Both the position numbers and the translations under genes were made by a program. The notes below the pieces were generated by a model that saw only the letters and a list, made by a program, of their open reading frames with translations, was not told the origin of the DNA and searched no databases. Shown one piece after another: positions 9,235 through 16,730 of a DNA stretch of 18,802 nucleotides (its first letter is position 1; each line of letters begins with the position of its first letter). Origin of the DNA: CAYWXV01 sp964462535 (GTDB taxonomy: Bacteria > Bacteroidota > Ignavibacteria > OLB7); the NCBI GenBank assembly GCA_964462535.1, contig CAYWXV010000052.1:1-18802 (forward strand), given 5' to 3'.

Positions 9235-9825
9235 CTACTGGTGGCAGACCGAGCAATCGGTCGACGACTCAAGGTGGTTGAGGGGGGCTCTTCCTCCTCC
9301 CGCCCAGACGACGCTGTCGATCGGTGGAGGGGTGTTCTGCCATGTGCGGTGGCAGCTCACGCAGAACCCCATCGAGAGGTGTTGATCCTGCCGCACCCGT
9401 TCCATCGTCTCGACGGGTCCGTGACAGCGGCCACAAGCGAAGCCGGCGTTCACATGGGCGCTGTGGTTGAATGTCGCGAGGGCAGGGAGTCGATGAACGC
9501 GAACCCATTGGATGGGTCTGTTCGACTTCAGGGCGTTCGCCACCTTTCGGATCTCCGATGAATCGGGAATGACCTTCGTGTGACAGTTCATGCAGGTGGA
9601 GGCCGAAGGGAGACCGGCTACACGTGACTTCTCGGCGGAGGAGTGACAGTAGAGACAACTGATGCCGTTGACCCCCGCGTGAATCCTGTGCGAGAACGCG
9701 ATCGGCTGCTTCGGTTCATATCCCTGTTGATTGCCGGGGAAGCGATAGGTGGAGTTGCTCCAGATCGCGAATCCGACCACCACCGTCACCGCAAGCGACA
9801 CGACCAGTCCGATACGGCGCGTCAT
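9235..9825 (-). CDS. actA: Alternative Complex III pentaheme cytochrome c ActA
   Basis: ActA is the pentaheme periplasmic cytochrome of ACIII that carries electrons from the iron-sulfur domain of ActB towards ActE and the external acceptor. The 196 residues contain one N-terminal transmembrane anchor (about 6-22) and exactly five heme motifs: CLYCH 57-61, CMNCH 78-82, CGRCH 131-135, CVSCH 155-159 and CSVCH 191-195. Further histidines (for example FSHRIH, FNHSAH, QHLSM) can serve as axial ligands. The fifth heme motif ends one residue before the stop. Its ATG overlaps the narI stop by 4 nt (ATGA), placing ACIII translation directly behind the nitrate reductase genes. Confidence 0.95.
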   Translation of the reverse strand: MTRRIGLVVSLAVTVVVGFAIWSNSTYRFPGNQQGYEPKQPIAFSHRIHAGVNGISCLYCHSSAEKSRVAGLPSASTCMNCHTKVIPDSSEIRKVANALKSNRPIQWVRVHRLPALATFNHSAHVNAGFACGRCHGPVETMERVRQDQHLSMGFCVSCHRTWQNTPPPIDSVVWAGGGRAPLNHLESSTDCSVCHQ

Positions 9826-10634
9826 GACGCCCTCCCGACAGGTTCAGGTTCCACCTCCTTCTCCTTCCTCGGCGTCACGCTCGGAACAGGAGGGTTCTCG
9901 ACGGCGCCGTCATGCTTCTTCGCGAACGTCGTCCCCCTGCTTCCGGCCAGGGGTCCTCGCAGGCTCTTCCGCTCGCGATACCAGATGACCCGTTGCCAGG
10001 GACGCCAGAGATACCACACAGGAATCACCATGGCATGAACGAGCCGCGAGAAGGGGAGGATGCCGATCAGGAGAAACGCGTTGACGATGTGCCACTTGAC
10101 CGCGAAGGGGAGCGGGCTGATAGTCGTGATGTCAGGTGAGAGGGAGAAGATCGAGTAGAGATAGGGGACCGCGGCAACGGCGTACCAGGACGAACCCCAC
10201 CGGCTGAAGATGGCGGTGTAGACTCCCGTCCCAACCTGGATAAGGAGTAACAGCAACAGCACGACATCGACGACTGATGTTACCGCGCGGACACGCGATG
10301 TCGTGAATCTCCTCACTATCAGCGCTATCAAACCGGCGAACGCGAGCAGCCCGAGCGTCAGTCCTGTCAGCTCGAGGACGTAGAGCCGAATCGGAACACT
10401 GTTGAACAACAGAACACCGTCGGGGATCAGCAATCCGATCAGGTGTCCGGTCAACACTCCAAGGATGCCGTAGTGCCAGGGGACCGAGCCGTAGAAGAGC
10501 TCGTTCCCTTCAAGGAACTGCGACGAGAGCGTGGAGACCGAGAAGATCCTCCCCGTCCATCGAAGGATGGTGACTGCAATCGCGATCGTGATCGCAGCGT
10601 AGGGGAGCAGGATGAAGAAGAACATGTCAGACAT
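9822..10634 (-). CDS. narI: Respiratory nitrate reductase cytochrome b subunit NarI
   Basis: NarI anchors NarGH to the membrane, oxidises quinol and passes electrons through two b hemes. The 270 residues have five transmembrane helices. The four heme-ligand histidines are visible at H54 (VPWHYGILG), H64 (LTGHLIG), H182 (VKWHIVNAF) and H200 (SRLVHAMVIP), close to positions 56, 66, 187 and 205 of the E. coli protein. After about residue 220 there is a hydrophilic, charged and Pro-rich cytoplasmic tail of about 45 residues that is longer than in E. coli. The start overlaps narJ by 8 nt and the end overlaps actA by 4 nt. Confidence 0.96.
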   Translation of the reverse strand: MSDMFFFILLPYAAITIAIAVTILRWTGRIFSVSTLSSQFLEGNELFYGSVPWHYGILGVLTGHLIGLLIPDGVLLFNSVPIRLYVLELTGLTLGLLAFAGLIALIVRRFTTSRVRAVTSVVDVVLLLLLLIQVGTGVYTAIFSRWGSSWYAVAAVPYLYSIFSLSPDITTISPLPFAVKWHIVNAFLLIGILPFSRLVHAMVIPVWYLWRPWQRVIWYRERKSLRGPLAGSRGTTFAKKHDGAVENPPVPSVTPRKEKEVEPEPVGRAS

Positions 10635-11187
10635 GGCCGTTCAACTCCGGATGGTGCGCCGTCGATCTCTCCGTCTCCAGATGCAGGTCGTACCGGAGTG
10701 CGGCCAGCAGGGAGCGAAGCAGATCGCCGTATGGATTCTCCTTCTCTTTAAAAGCGCCGACGATCGTTTCGATCGCCGGGATCAGACAAGTTTCGATCAA
10801 CGTCCCTCGCAACTCCGGATCATCCATCAGTGCCAGGAGCCTTAGTAGAACCGGAAGGAAGTCGGGGAGCTGCCGCTCCTGACCGAGCTCGTTCCCTTCC
10901 TCCTCGCGCCGGAGGTGAGCAAGAAACGTTCCCCTCTTGTACGTTTCTCCGAAGATGTGATAGCCGACCTCGAGTGTGCATGCGGGATTGAGCTCGAACG
11001 ACCTGACGTAGAGCTCCTCCCGCTCCCAGTCCGACAAGCGGTTCATGTGCTTCGCGAACGAGCGGAAGAGGGAGGTGATATCGTCGTTTCCTTCCGACAG
11101 CGCTCCGACCGATCGGGCGATGTTCGTTTCCCATTCGGAGTTCGGATACTCCAGCAGATCGGCGACGGTGGCGAAGTAGGCGTTCAT
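10627..11187 (-). CDS. narJ: Nitrate reductase assembly chaperone NarJ
   Basis: NarJ is the cytoplasmic TorD/NarJ-family chaperone that holds apo-NarGH for insertion of the molybdenum cofactor and Fe-S clusters; it is not part of the final enzyme. The 186 residues are soluble and mostly helical. The segment LPDFLPVLLRLLALMDD at about 110-126 corresponds to the conserved DxLPxxLxxL region of the family, and the downstream NPYGDLLRSL segment also fits. The start is ATG 11187. An upstream gap of 160 nt to narH contains a palindromic element rather than coding sequence. It overlaps narI by 8 nt. Confidence 0.92.
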   Translation of the reverse strand: MNAYFATVADLLEYPNSEWETNIARSVGALSEGNDDITSLFRSFAKHMNRLSDWEREELYVRSFELNPACTLEVGYHIFGETYKRGTFLAHLRREEEGNELGQERQLPDFLPVLLRLLALMDDPELRGTLIETCLIPAIETIVGAFKEKENPYGDLLRSLLAALRYDLHLETERSTAHHPELNGHV

Positions 11188-11231
11188 GGTAGGTTCGTTG
11201 CTGTCTGTCTATCTCGTGATTGCGAGGGGCT

Positions 11232-11341
11232 GTTCAAATCGTGCGAGGTCAAGGCGCTCGACGATGAGCGAATGAGGCGTATCAGCGGCACGCCGCAGTG
11301 AGCGACGAGGAGTGCAACGCAGAGATCGCGCGTATTTCAAC
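11232..11341. repeat. Palindromic element of about 110 bp between narH and narJ
   Basis: GTTCAAATCGTGCGA at 11232-11246 is matched near the other end by TCGCGCGTATTTCAAC at 11326-11341, its imperfect reverse complement. An inner pair GGCGT (11276-11280) and ACGCC (11290-11294) is centred on nearly the same point, so the whole element can fold as one long imperfect hairpin. It has no open reading frame of note. It resembles REP- or MITE-like intergenic palindromes that occur in many copies per genome, but the copy number cannot be seen here. Confidence 0.65.
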
Positions 11342-11347
11342 GGCTCC

Positions 11348-12844
11348 CTAGGCTCCACGTTCCGGTCGTTGATTGAATCCCAGTCCCGTCCGTCCCTTCT
11401 CCTCCCACAGATCGTCGACAATCATCTGCAATGCCTCTTCGCGATGCGAGGGGGGGATGACGAAGCGATCGTCGGCAGTGGCGAGCGATGTCAGGCGATA
11501 GATGTCGTCGGCGATCTCCCTGTCCATCCCGACAGTCTGGAGCAAGCGTGTCAGATGGGATGTGTCGATATCGCCGACGGTTTCGTGACGGCGTACCAGG
11601 CGGACGGCATACTGCCGGCGAAGAGACTCCCGCACCGGTTCGGTGTTCCCAGCGGAGAAGAGACTCGCCATGTAGGAGATGGGGACGCGGGCTTTCTCGA
11701 TCGGTGTGAAGAATTCCTCACCCGACGAATCGTATCGTCCATCCTCGACACGCGCCATCACAGGAAGCATCGGCGGGACGTAGTAGAGCATCGGAAGCGT
11801 CCTGAATTCCGGGTGAAGGGGGAGCGCCAGGTTCCATTCCTTCACATAGCGATAGACTGGCGAGCGACGGCAGGCCTCGATGGCTCCCTCGTCGATCCCC
11901 TTGTCTCGCGCGGCCGCAACGACTTCGGGATCGTGCGGATCCAGGATCAGAGATCGTTGCGCGTCGACGAGTTGATCGTCGCTCACGCTCATCGCTTCGG
12001 TGATACGTGACGCGTCATACAGGAGCGGACCCATGTAGCGGATGCGACCGACACACGAGTGGAAGCAGGCGGGGGCCTGTCCGGTCTCGAGACGTGGGAA
12101 GCAGAGAATGCACTTCTCCGATTTCCCTGCCTGCCAGTTGTAGTAGCTCTTCTTGTAGGGACATGCCGCGACACACATCCTCCACCCGCGGCACTTCTCC
12201 TGATCGATCAGCACGACTCCTTCTTCACCCCGCTTGTAGATCGCGCCGGACGGACATGCCGCGACGCAGGCGGGATTCAGACAGTGATTGCAGATGCGTG
12301 GGAGATAGAAGAAGACCAGTCGCTCGATCTCGAACAGCTCCTCACGCTCCTGCGGTGTCAGCGCATCCAGATTCGGATCGCTCTGCGCGTAGACCGGCGA
12401 GCCCCCCAGGTCGTCGTCCCAGTTGGGTCCTGCCTTGATATGGATGGGATCGCCGGTGATCATTGAGATCGGGACGGCCGTCGGCTGGTCGGTTCCCTCG
12501 GGCGAGTCGAAGAGATCCTGATAGCGATATGTCCAGGGTTCGTAGTAGTCGTCAATGGATGGAAGGGAGGGGTTGTGGAAGAGGTTCAACAGCTGACGGC
12601 CCTTCGACGCCATCTTCAGCTTTGGAGTCTTCGCTCCGTTCATCTCCCAACCGCCCCGATACTTCGACTGATCCTCCCATGCCGTGGGATAGCCCGTCCC
12701 CGGCTTCGTCTCGACGTTGTTCCACCACATGTACTCGGCCCCCTTCCGATCGGTCCAGACATTCTTGCACGCGATCGAACAGGTGTGGCATCCAATACAC
12801 TTGTCCAGGTGGAAGACCATTGCGATATGTAGGCGGATATCCAT
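11348..12844 (-). CDS. narH: Respiratory nitrate reductase beta subunit NarH
   Basis: NarH carries electrons from NarI hemes to NarG through three [4Fe-4S] clusters and one [3Fe-4S] cluster, on the cytoplasmic side. The 498 residues show all four cysteine groups: CIGCHTCSIAC (16-26), CNHCLNPACVAAC (185-197), CRGWRMCVAAC (218-228, with tryptophan at the second cysteine site that marks the [3Fe-4S] cluster) and CILC...ACFHSC (245-264). The start MDIRLHIAMVFHLDKCIGC aligns with the family start, so ATG 12844 is preferred over the internal ATG at 12820. No clear ribosome binding site precedes it; the 247 nt upstream are mainly tandem short repeats. Confidence 0.97.
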   Translation of the reverse strand: MDIRLHIAMVFHLDKCIGCHTCSIACKNVWTDRKGAEYMWWNNVETKPGTGYPTAWEDQSKYRGGWEMNGAKTPKLKMASKGRQLLNLFHNPSLPSIDDYYEPWTYRYQDLFDSPEGTDQPTAVPISMITGDPIHIKAGPNWDDDLGGSPVYAQSDPNLDALTPQEREELFEIERLVFFYLPRICNHCLNPACVAACPSGAIYKRGEEGVVLIDQEKCRGWRMCVAACPYKKSYYNWQAGKSEKCILCFPRLETGQAPACFHSCVGRIRYMGPLLYDASRITEAMSVSDDQLVDAQRSLILDPHDPEVVAAARDKGIDEGAIEACRRSPVYRYVKEWNLALPLHPEFRTLPMLYYVPPMLPVMARVEDGRYDSSGEEFFTPIEKARVPISYMASLFSAGNTEPVRESLRRQYAVRLVRRHETVGDIDTSHLTRLLQTVGMDREIADDIYRLTSLATADDRFVIPPSHREEALQMIVDDLWEEKGRTGLGFNQRPERGA

Positions 12845-12850
12845 CGAGGC

Positions 12851-12871
12851 GTTGGTTGTTGGTTGTCAGTT
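12851..12871 (+). repeat. Heptamer array GTTGGTT just upstream of narH
   Basis: Three 7-nt units: GTTGGTT, GTTGGTT, GTCAGTT, ending 6 nt from the narH start codon. It is related to the GTTGTCA array upstream of actC at 6182-6216; both occupy the place where a ribosome binding site would be expected. Confidence 0.75.
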
Positions 12872-12874
12872 GCT

Positions 12875-12960
12875 GGGCTTCTGGGCTGCTAGGCTTCTGG
12901 GCTTCTTGGCGCTGGGCATTGGTCCGCTGAGCTTCTTGGCGTCTGGGCTTCTGGGCTGCT
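12875..12960 (+). repeat. Octamer array GGGCTTCT/GGGCTGCT between narG and narH
   Basis: Clear 8-nt units at 12875-12914 (GGGCTTCT, GGGCTGCT, AGGCTTCT, GGGCTTCT, TGGCGCTG) and at 12937-12960 (TGGCGTCT, GGGCTTCT, GGGCTGCT) flank a decayed middle part with a small phase shift. It has the same consensus family and orientation as the array inside actB at 7513-7592. Confidence 0.88.
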
Positions 12961-12975
12961 CCTATCGTTCTGATT

Positions 12976-13003
12976 CCTCCCTCCGCCTTCCTCCTTCCAC
13001 CCT
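12976..13003 (+). repeat. Heptamer array CCTCCCT/CCGCCTT between narG and narH
   Basis: Four 7-nt units: CCTCCCT, CCGCCTT, CCTCCTT, CCACCCT, preceded by GATT, as in the actB array at 7594-7628. The following purine-rich stretch at about 13010-13042 contains AGGCGGAG, which can pair with CTCCGCCT at 12981-12988. Confidence 0.82.
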
Positions 13004-13050
13004 TTCTCAAGAGTGCGAGAGGGGGGAGGCGGAGAGGAAGCGTCTCCGGT

Positions 13051-13078
13051 TTTCATCTTTCATATTTCATCTCTCATC
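13051..13078 (+). repeat. Heptamer array TTTCATC just after narG
   Basis: Four 7-nt units: TTTCATC, TTTCATA, TTTCATC, TCTCATC, followed by a weak TTTGAAC. It lies 13 nt past the narG stop on the transcribed strand, where it reads GATGAAA-type. No second copy of this unit is seen in the window. Confidence 0.82.
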
Positions 13079-13091
13079 TTTGAACGACTCC

Positions 13092-16000
13092 CTACCACTT
13101 CAACTCTCCGAGCTTTCGCACCAGCACGAACGTGTCTCTGTTCACACCGGTCGGTCCCCAGTAGTTGAAGGCGTAGGTGAACTGGCCGTAGCCGCCGACC
13201 ATCAGGACCGGCTTCAGTCGGACACGGGTCAGGCTGTTGTGTCCGCCGGCGCGTCGGTTCCCGCGGAGGGGGCTCTTCGGCACGCCGAGTGTTCGCTCGG
13301 GTGAGTGGTACTGAATACAGGCGCCGCGTGGTATGCGATGGCTGACTACCGCTCGCGTGCAGACGACACCGTTGTCGTTGAAGACTTCCACCCAGTCGTT
13401 GTCGACGATCCCGATCTCCAGCGCGTCCTCGTCGTTGATCCACAACGGCTCGATGCCGCGCGAGAGGGTCATCATCCTGTGCGTGTCACCGTAGGTCGAG
13501 TGGATGTGCCACTTGCCGTGGGGTGTCAGGTAGTTGAGCGCCTTCCCCTTCGCCTCGAACTGGCTCTTGTCCAGATCGCCGTATCGCTCCGGCGTCGGCA
13601 CCGGTTTGTAGGTCGGCAGGTTCTCGCCAAAGGCGATGTATCCTTCATGATCCAGATAGAACTGCTGCCGCCCCGTCAGCGTCCTCCAGGGAACCAGCCG
13701 CTCGACGTTGTAGGTGAATGGACTGTAGGCGCGCCCGTCGTCCACCAGACCGGACCAGACCGGGCTGTTGAGAAGGCGGCGGGGCTGGGCCTGGATGTCC
13801 TTGTAGGTCGTTCGCGCATGACGACTCTTCTCTCCCAGATCGGCAAGAGGTAGCCCCACCTTCTGCTCCATTCCCTTGTATGCGCGATATGCGAGTTCGC
13901 CGTTCGTCTCGGGTGCCAGCAGGAGAATCAGATCGGCCGCCTCTTCGGCGCGAAGCATCGATGGATAACGCCGGCCACCCCAGTCGACCGTCGGATGCGT
14001 TCCGAGCCCGACGATCTCGTCGTAGATGTCGTCGATCGGATACTTCACACCATGCGCTCCCATCCCCTTATCACGAACGTTCGGACCGAGCGAGATGAAC
14101 TTGTTGTAGAGGTTCGGGTAGTCCCGTTCGATGTAGGCGAAGTGCCCCATCGTCTTCCCAGGGATCGCCTCGCATTCACCCTTTCCCCAGTCGAGGATTG
14201 ATGGCTGTGCGATCTCGTCGGGAGAGTCGTGCGCAAGGGGGCTGACGACGAGGTCGGTGTAGGGCTCGGGGAGATGCGTCCGGGCCAGATCGCTGAACTT
14301 CTCGGCGATGCCGCGGAAGATGTTCCAGTCGCTTCGTGACTCCCAGCATGGAGGAATCGCTTCGCTGAGCGGATGGATGAATGAGTGGAGATCGGTGGAG
14401 TTGAGGTCGGCCTTCTCGTACCACGTAGCTGCTGGGAGGACGATGTCGGAGTAGAGGGCCGATGTGTCCATCCTGAAGTTCAGATCGATCACCAGATCCA
14501 TCTTTCCTTCGGGGGCGGGGATATCGGTCCGCATCTCGGTCGTCTTCCCGTCGGCCCGCTCCTCGGCGATCTCGTTGTGATGCGTTCCCAGGTAGTGCTT
14601 CAGGAAGAACTCGTGCCCCTTCGCGCTCGACATCAGCGCATTCCCACGCCAGATGAACCAGACGCGTGGCCACGACTCTGGATCGCTCGGGGTTTCCGAG
14701 GTGAATCGGATATCCTTCTTCTTCAATCGATCGATGATGTGGCCGGTGATCGAGCTGCCGTCAGAAGCTCCTTCCTTCTTCGCGTCACGAATCAGATCGT
14801 GATTGGGCTGATCGAACTGCGGATAGAACGGAAGCCATCCACACCGGACCGCCTTCGCCTGAAGGTCGACCGCATGGCCGCGTGCTATGTCAGAGGGTGC
14901 GCCGGAGCCATCAGGTGGAACAGGGTGGTACTCGGTGAACTCGCCGTCGTACCGCCATTGTTCGCTGTGGACGTAATGCCATGATGGAGCGTTCTGCACA
15001 CGGACCGCGTTGACCCAGTCCCGACCGAAGGCGATCGGTCCCCACGCTCCCACCAGCGCCAGCTTCTCCTGACCGACATAGTGATTGAGACCGCCGCCGT
15101 TCTTCCCCACGCAGCCACAGAGCATGAGGGCTGTGATCGCGGACCGGTACATCAGGTTGTTATGGTACCAGTGATTGATACCGGCGCCGATGATCACTGC
15201 GCACTTTCCCCCCGTCCGTTCGGCGGTCGATCCCCACTCGCGCGCAAACTGAATCGCCGTTGCACGATCAACACCAGTCCAACGCTCCTGCCACGCGGGG
15301 GTGTAGGGCGACTCGGTGTCATCGTACCCGGTCGGGTTCTCTCCTCCGAGTCCCCGGTCGACGCCGAATTGCGCCATCAGCAGATCATACGCCGTCGCGA
15401 CGTAGACCTCACCCTTGTCAGTCATGATCCGACGCGCGGGGACGTTCCGTTGGAAGTCCTTTCCCATACCGAACTCGGTCGTCACGATCGGGACCACGTC
15501 ATGTTCGGTGTCGAGGAACGTGAGGATGGGATTGATCGCCTCGCCATTACCGCGATCGCGGAAGGTCAGATTCCATTTTCCACCTTCGCTTCCCCAGCGA
15601 TCACCCATCGAACCACCAGGCATGCGGGGCTCACCCGAGAGCGTATCGAACACGAGGAACTTCCATTCACTATTCTCATCGTTGCGATAGCGTTCAAGCG
15701 AACCCGCACGTGCGTAACGACCGGGTTTGTAGAGACCGTCGGCATCCGGGCGGAGCTCGATAAGGAAGGGGGAGTCGGTGTAGCGCTGGACGTAGTCCAG
15801 GAACGATTGCGTCCGGGCCTTGTGATGGAACTCGGTCAACAGCACATGATTGACCGCCATCCAGAACGGACCGTCCTGACCGGCATGTAGGGGGATCCAT
15901 TGATCGCCGAACTTCGACACCTGGCTGAAGTCGGGTGAGAGGACAACGACCTTCGTTCCGTTGTGACGCGACTCGGCCGTGAAGTGGCAGTCGGGGGTGC

Positions 16001-16730
16001 GCGTCATGTTCAGGTTCGATCCCATGATCGCCAGGAACTTCGCGTTGTACCAGTCGGCGCTCTCCGCGACGTCCGTCTGCTCTCCCCAGATCTCCGGCGA
16101 CGCCGGTGGGAGATCGCAGTACCAGTCATAGAAGCTGAGGTTGACACCACCGAGAAGCTGCAGGAAGCGTGAGCCGGCGGCGTAGCTGAGGAACGACATC
16201 GCCGGGATCGGAGAGAAGCCGATCACCCTGTCTGGTCCGTGACGCTGCACAGTGTGCACCACCGACGCGGCAATCAGCTCCTGCACTTCGTCCCACGATG
16301 TTCTTCTGAAACCACCCTTCCCACGCGCCCGCTGGAAGCGTGATCGCTTCGCAGGGTCGTTGACGATCGAACGCCATGCCTCGACCGGATCGCCGTGCTG
16401 TCGTCTTGCATCTCTCCAAAGATCCAGGAGGGCGCCGCGTATGTAGGGGTAGCGGACGCGGATGGGACTGTACAGATACCAGGAGAAGGAGATGCCCCGC
16501 TGGCAGCCACGTGGTTCGTATGGTGGAAGACTCTGCTCGAGCTTAGGGTAGTCGAGCGCCTGCATTTCCCACGTGACGATCCCCTGTTTGACGTAGATGT
16601 TCCAGCTGCATCCGCCGGTGCAATTCACGCCGTGCGTGCTGCGAACAACGCGGTCGTGAGCCCACCGATTCCGGTAGAACTCCTCCCACCGCCGACCTTC
16701 CGGCTTGATGAGATCCTTGATCCAGTTCAC
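13092..16730 (-). CDS. narG: Respiratory nitrate reductase catalytic subunit NarG
   Basis: NarG reduces nitrate to nitrite at a bis-MGD molybdenum site and carries the FS0 cluster. The 1212 residues closely resemble E. coli NarG in many segments: RSTHGVNCTGGCSW (FS0 ligands H33, C37, C41, with C76 in EPRGC), GFSPIPAMSFLSYAAGSRFL, LSFYDWYCDLPPASP, TRTPDCHF (D247, the likely molybdenum ligand), YDWYCDLPPASP-type loops, GAGINHWYHNNL and APETNGELA. No export signal is present, so the active site is in the cytoplasm. The start is a GTG at 16730, overlapping the stop of the preceding cytochrome gene as GTGA, with AGGAG about 9 nt upstream. The length is slightly below the usual 1240 or so. Confidence 0.98.
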   Translation of the reverse strand: MNWIKDLIKPEGRRWEEFYRNRWAHDRVVRSTHGVNCTGGCSWNIYVKQGIVTWEMQALDYPKLEQSLPPYEPRGCQRGISFSWYLYSPIRVRYPYIRGALLDLWRDARRQHGDPVEAWRSIVNDPAKRSRFQRARGKGGFRRTSWDEVQELIAASVVHTVQRHGPDRVIGFSPIPAMSFLSYAAGSRFLQLLGGVNLSFYDWYCDLPPASPEIWGEQTDVAESADWYNAKFLAIMGSNLNMTRTPDCHFTAESRHNGTKVVVLSPDFSQVSKFGDQWIPLHAGQDGPFWMAVNHVLLTEFHHKARTQSFLDYVQRYTDSPFLIELRPDADGLYKPGRYARAGSLERYRNDENSEWKFLVFDTLSGEPRMPGGSMGDRWGSEGGKWNLTFRDRGNGEAINPILTFLDTEHDVVPIVTTEFGMGKDFQRNVPARRIMTDKGEVYVATAYDLLMAQFGVDRGLGGENPTGYDDTESPYTPAWQERWTGVDRATAIQFAREWGSTAERTGGKCAVIIGAGINHWYHNNLMYRSAITALMLCGCVGKNGGGLNHYVGQEKLALVGAWGPIAFGRDWVNAVRVQNAPSWHYVHSEQWRYDGEFTEYHPVPPDGSGAPSDIARGHAVDLQAKAVRCGWLPFYPQFDQPNHDLIRDAKKEGASDGSSITGHIIDRLKKKDIRFTSETPSDPESWPRVWFIWRGNALMSSAKGHEFFLKHYLGTHHNEIAEERADGKTTEMRTDIPAPEGKMDLVIDLNFRMDTSALYSDIVLPAATWYEKADLNSTDLHSFIHPLSEAIPPCWESRSDWNIFRGIAEKFSDLARTHLPEPYTDLVVSPLAHDSPDEIAQPSILDWGKGECEAIPGKTMGHFAYIERDYPNLYNKFISLGPNVRDKGMGAHGVKYPIDDIYDEIVGLGTHPTVDWGGRRYPSMLRAEEAADLILLLAPETNGELAYRAYKGMEQKVGLPLADLGEKSRHARTTYKDIQAQPRRLLNSPVWSGLVDDGRAYSPFTYNVERLVPWRTLTGRQQFYLDHEGYIAFGENLPTYKPVPTPERYGDLDKSQFEAKGKALNYLTPHGKWHIHSTYGDTHRMMTLSRGIEPLWINDEDALEIGIVDNDWVEVFNDNGVVCTRAVVSHRIPRGACIQYHSPERTLGVPKSPLRGNRRAGGHNSLTRVRLKPVLMVGGYGQFTYAFNYWGPTGVNRDTFVLVRKLGELKW

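Noticed and set aside
6970..13085. Repeat arrays considered as CRISPR
   Set aside because: Units are 7-8 nt in direct tandem without spacers, and there are no cas genes.
13092..16730. NarG as an outward-facing (exported) nitrate reductase
   Set aside because: There is no complete twin-arginine signal with a hydrophobic segment at the N-terminus; the RR near residue 13 is followed by polar residues, as in cytoplasmic NarG.
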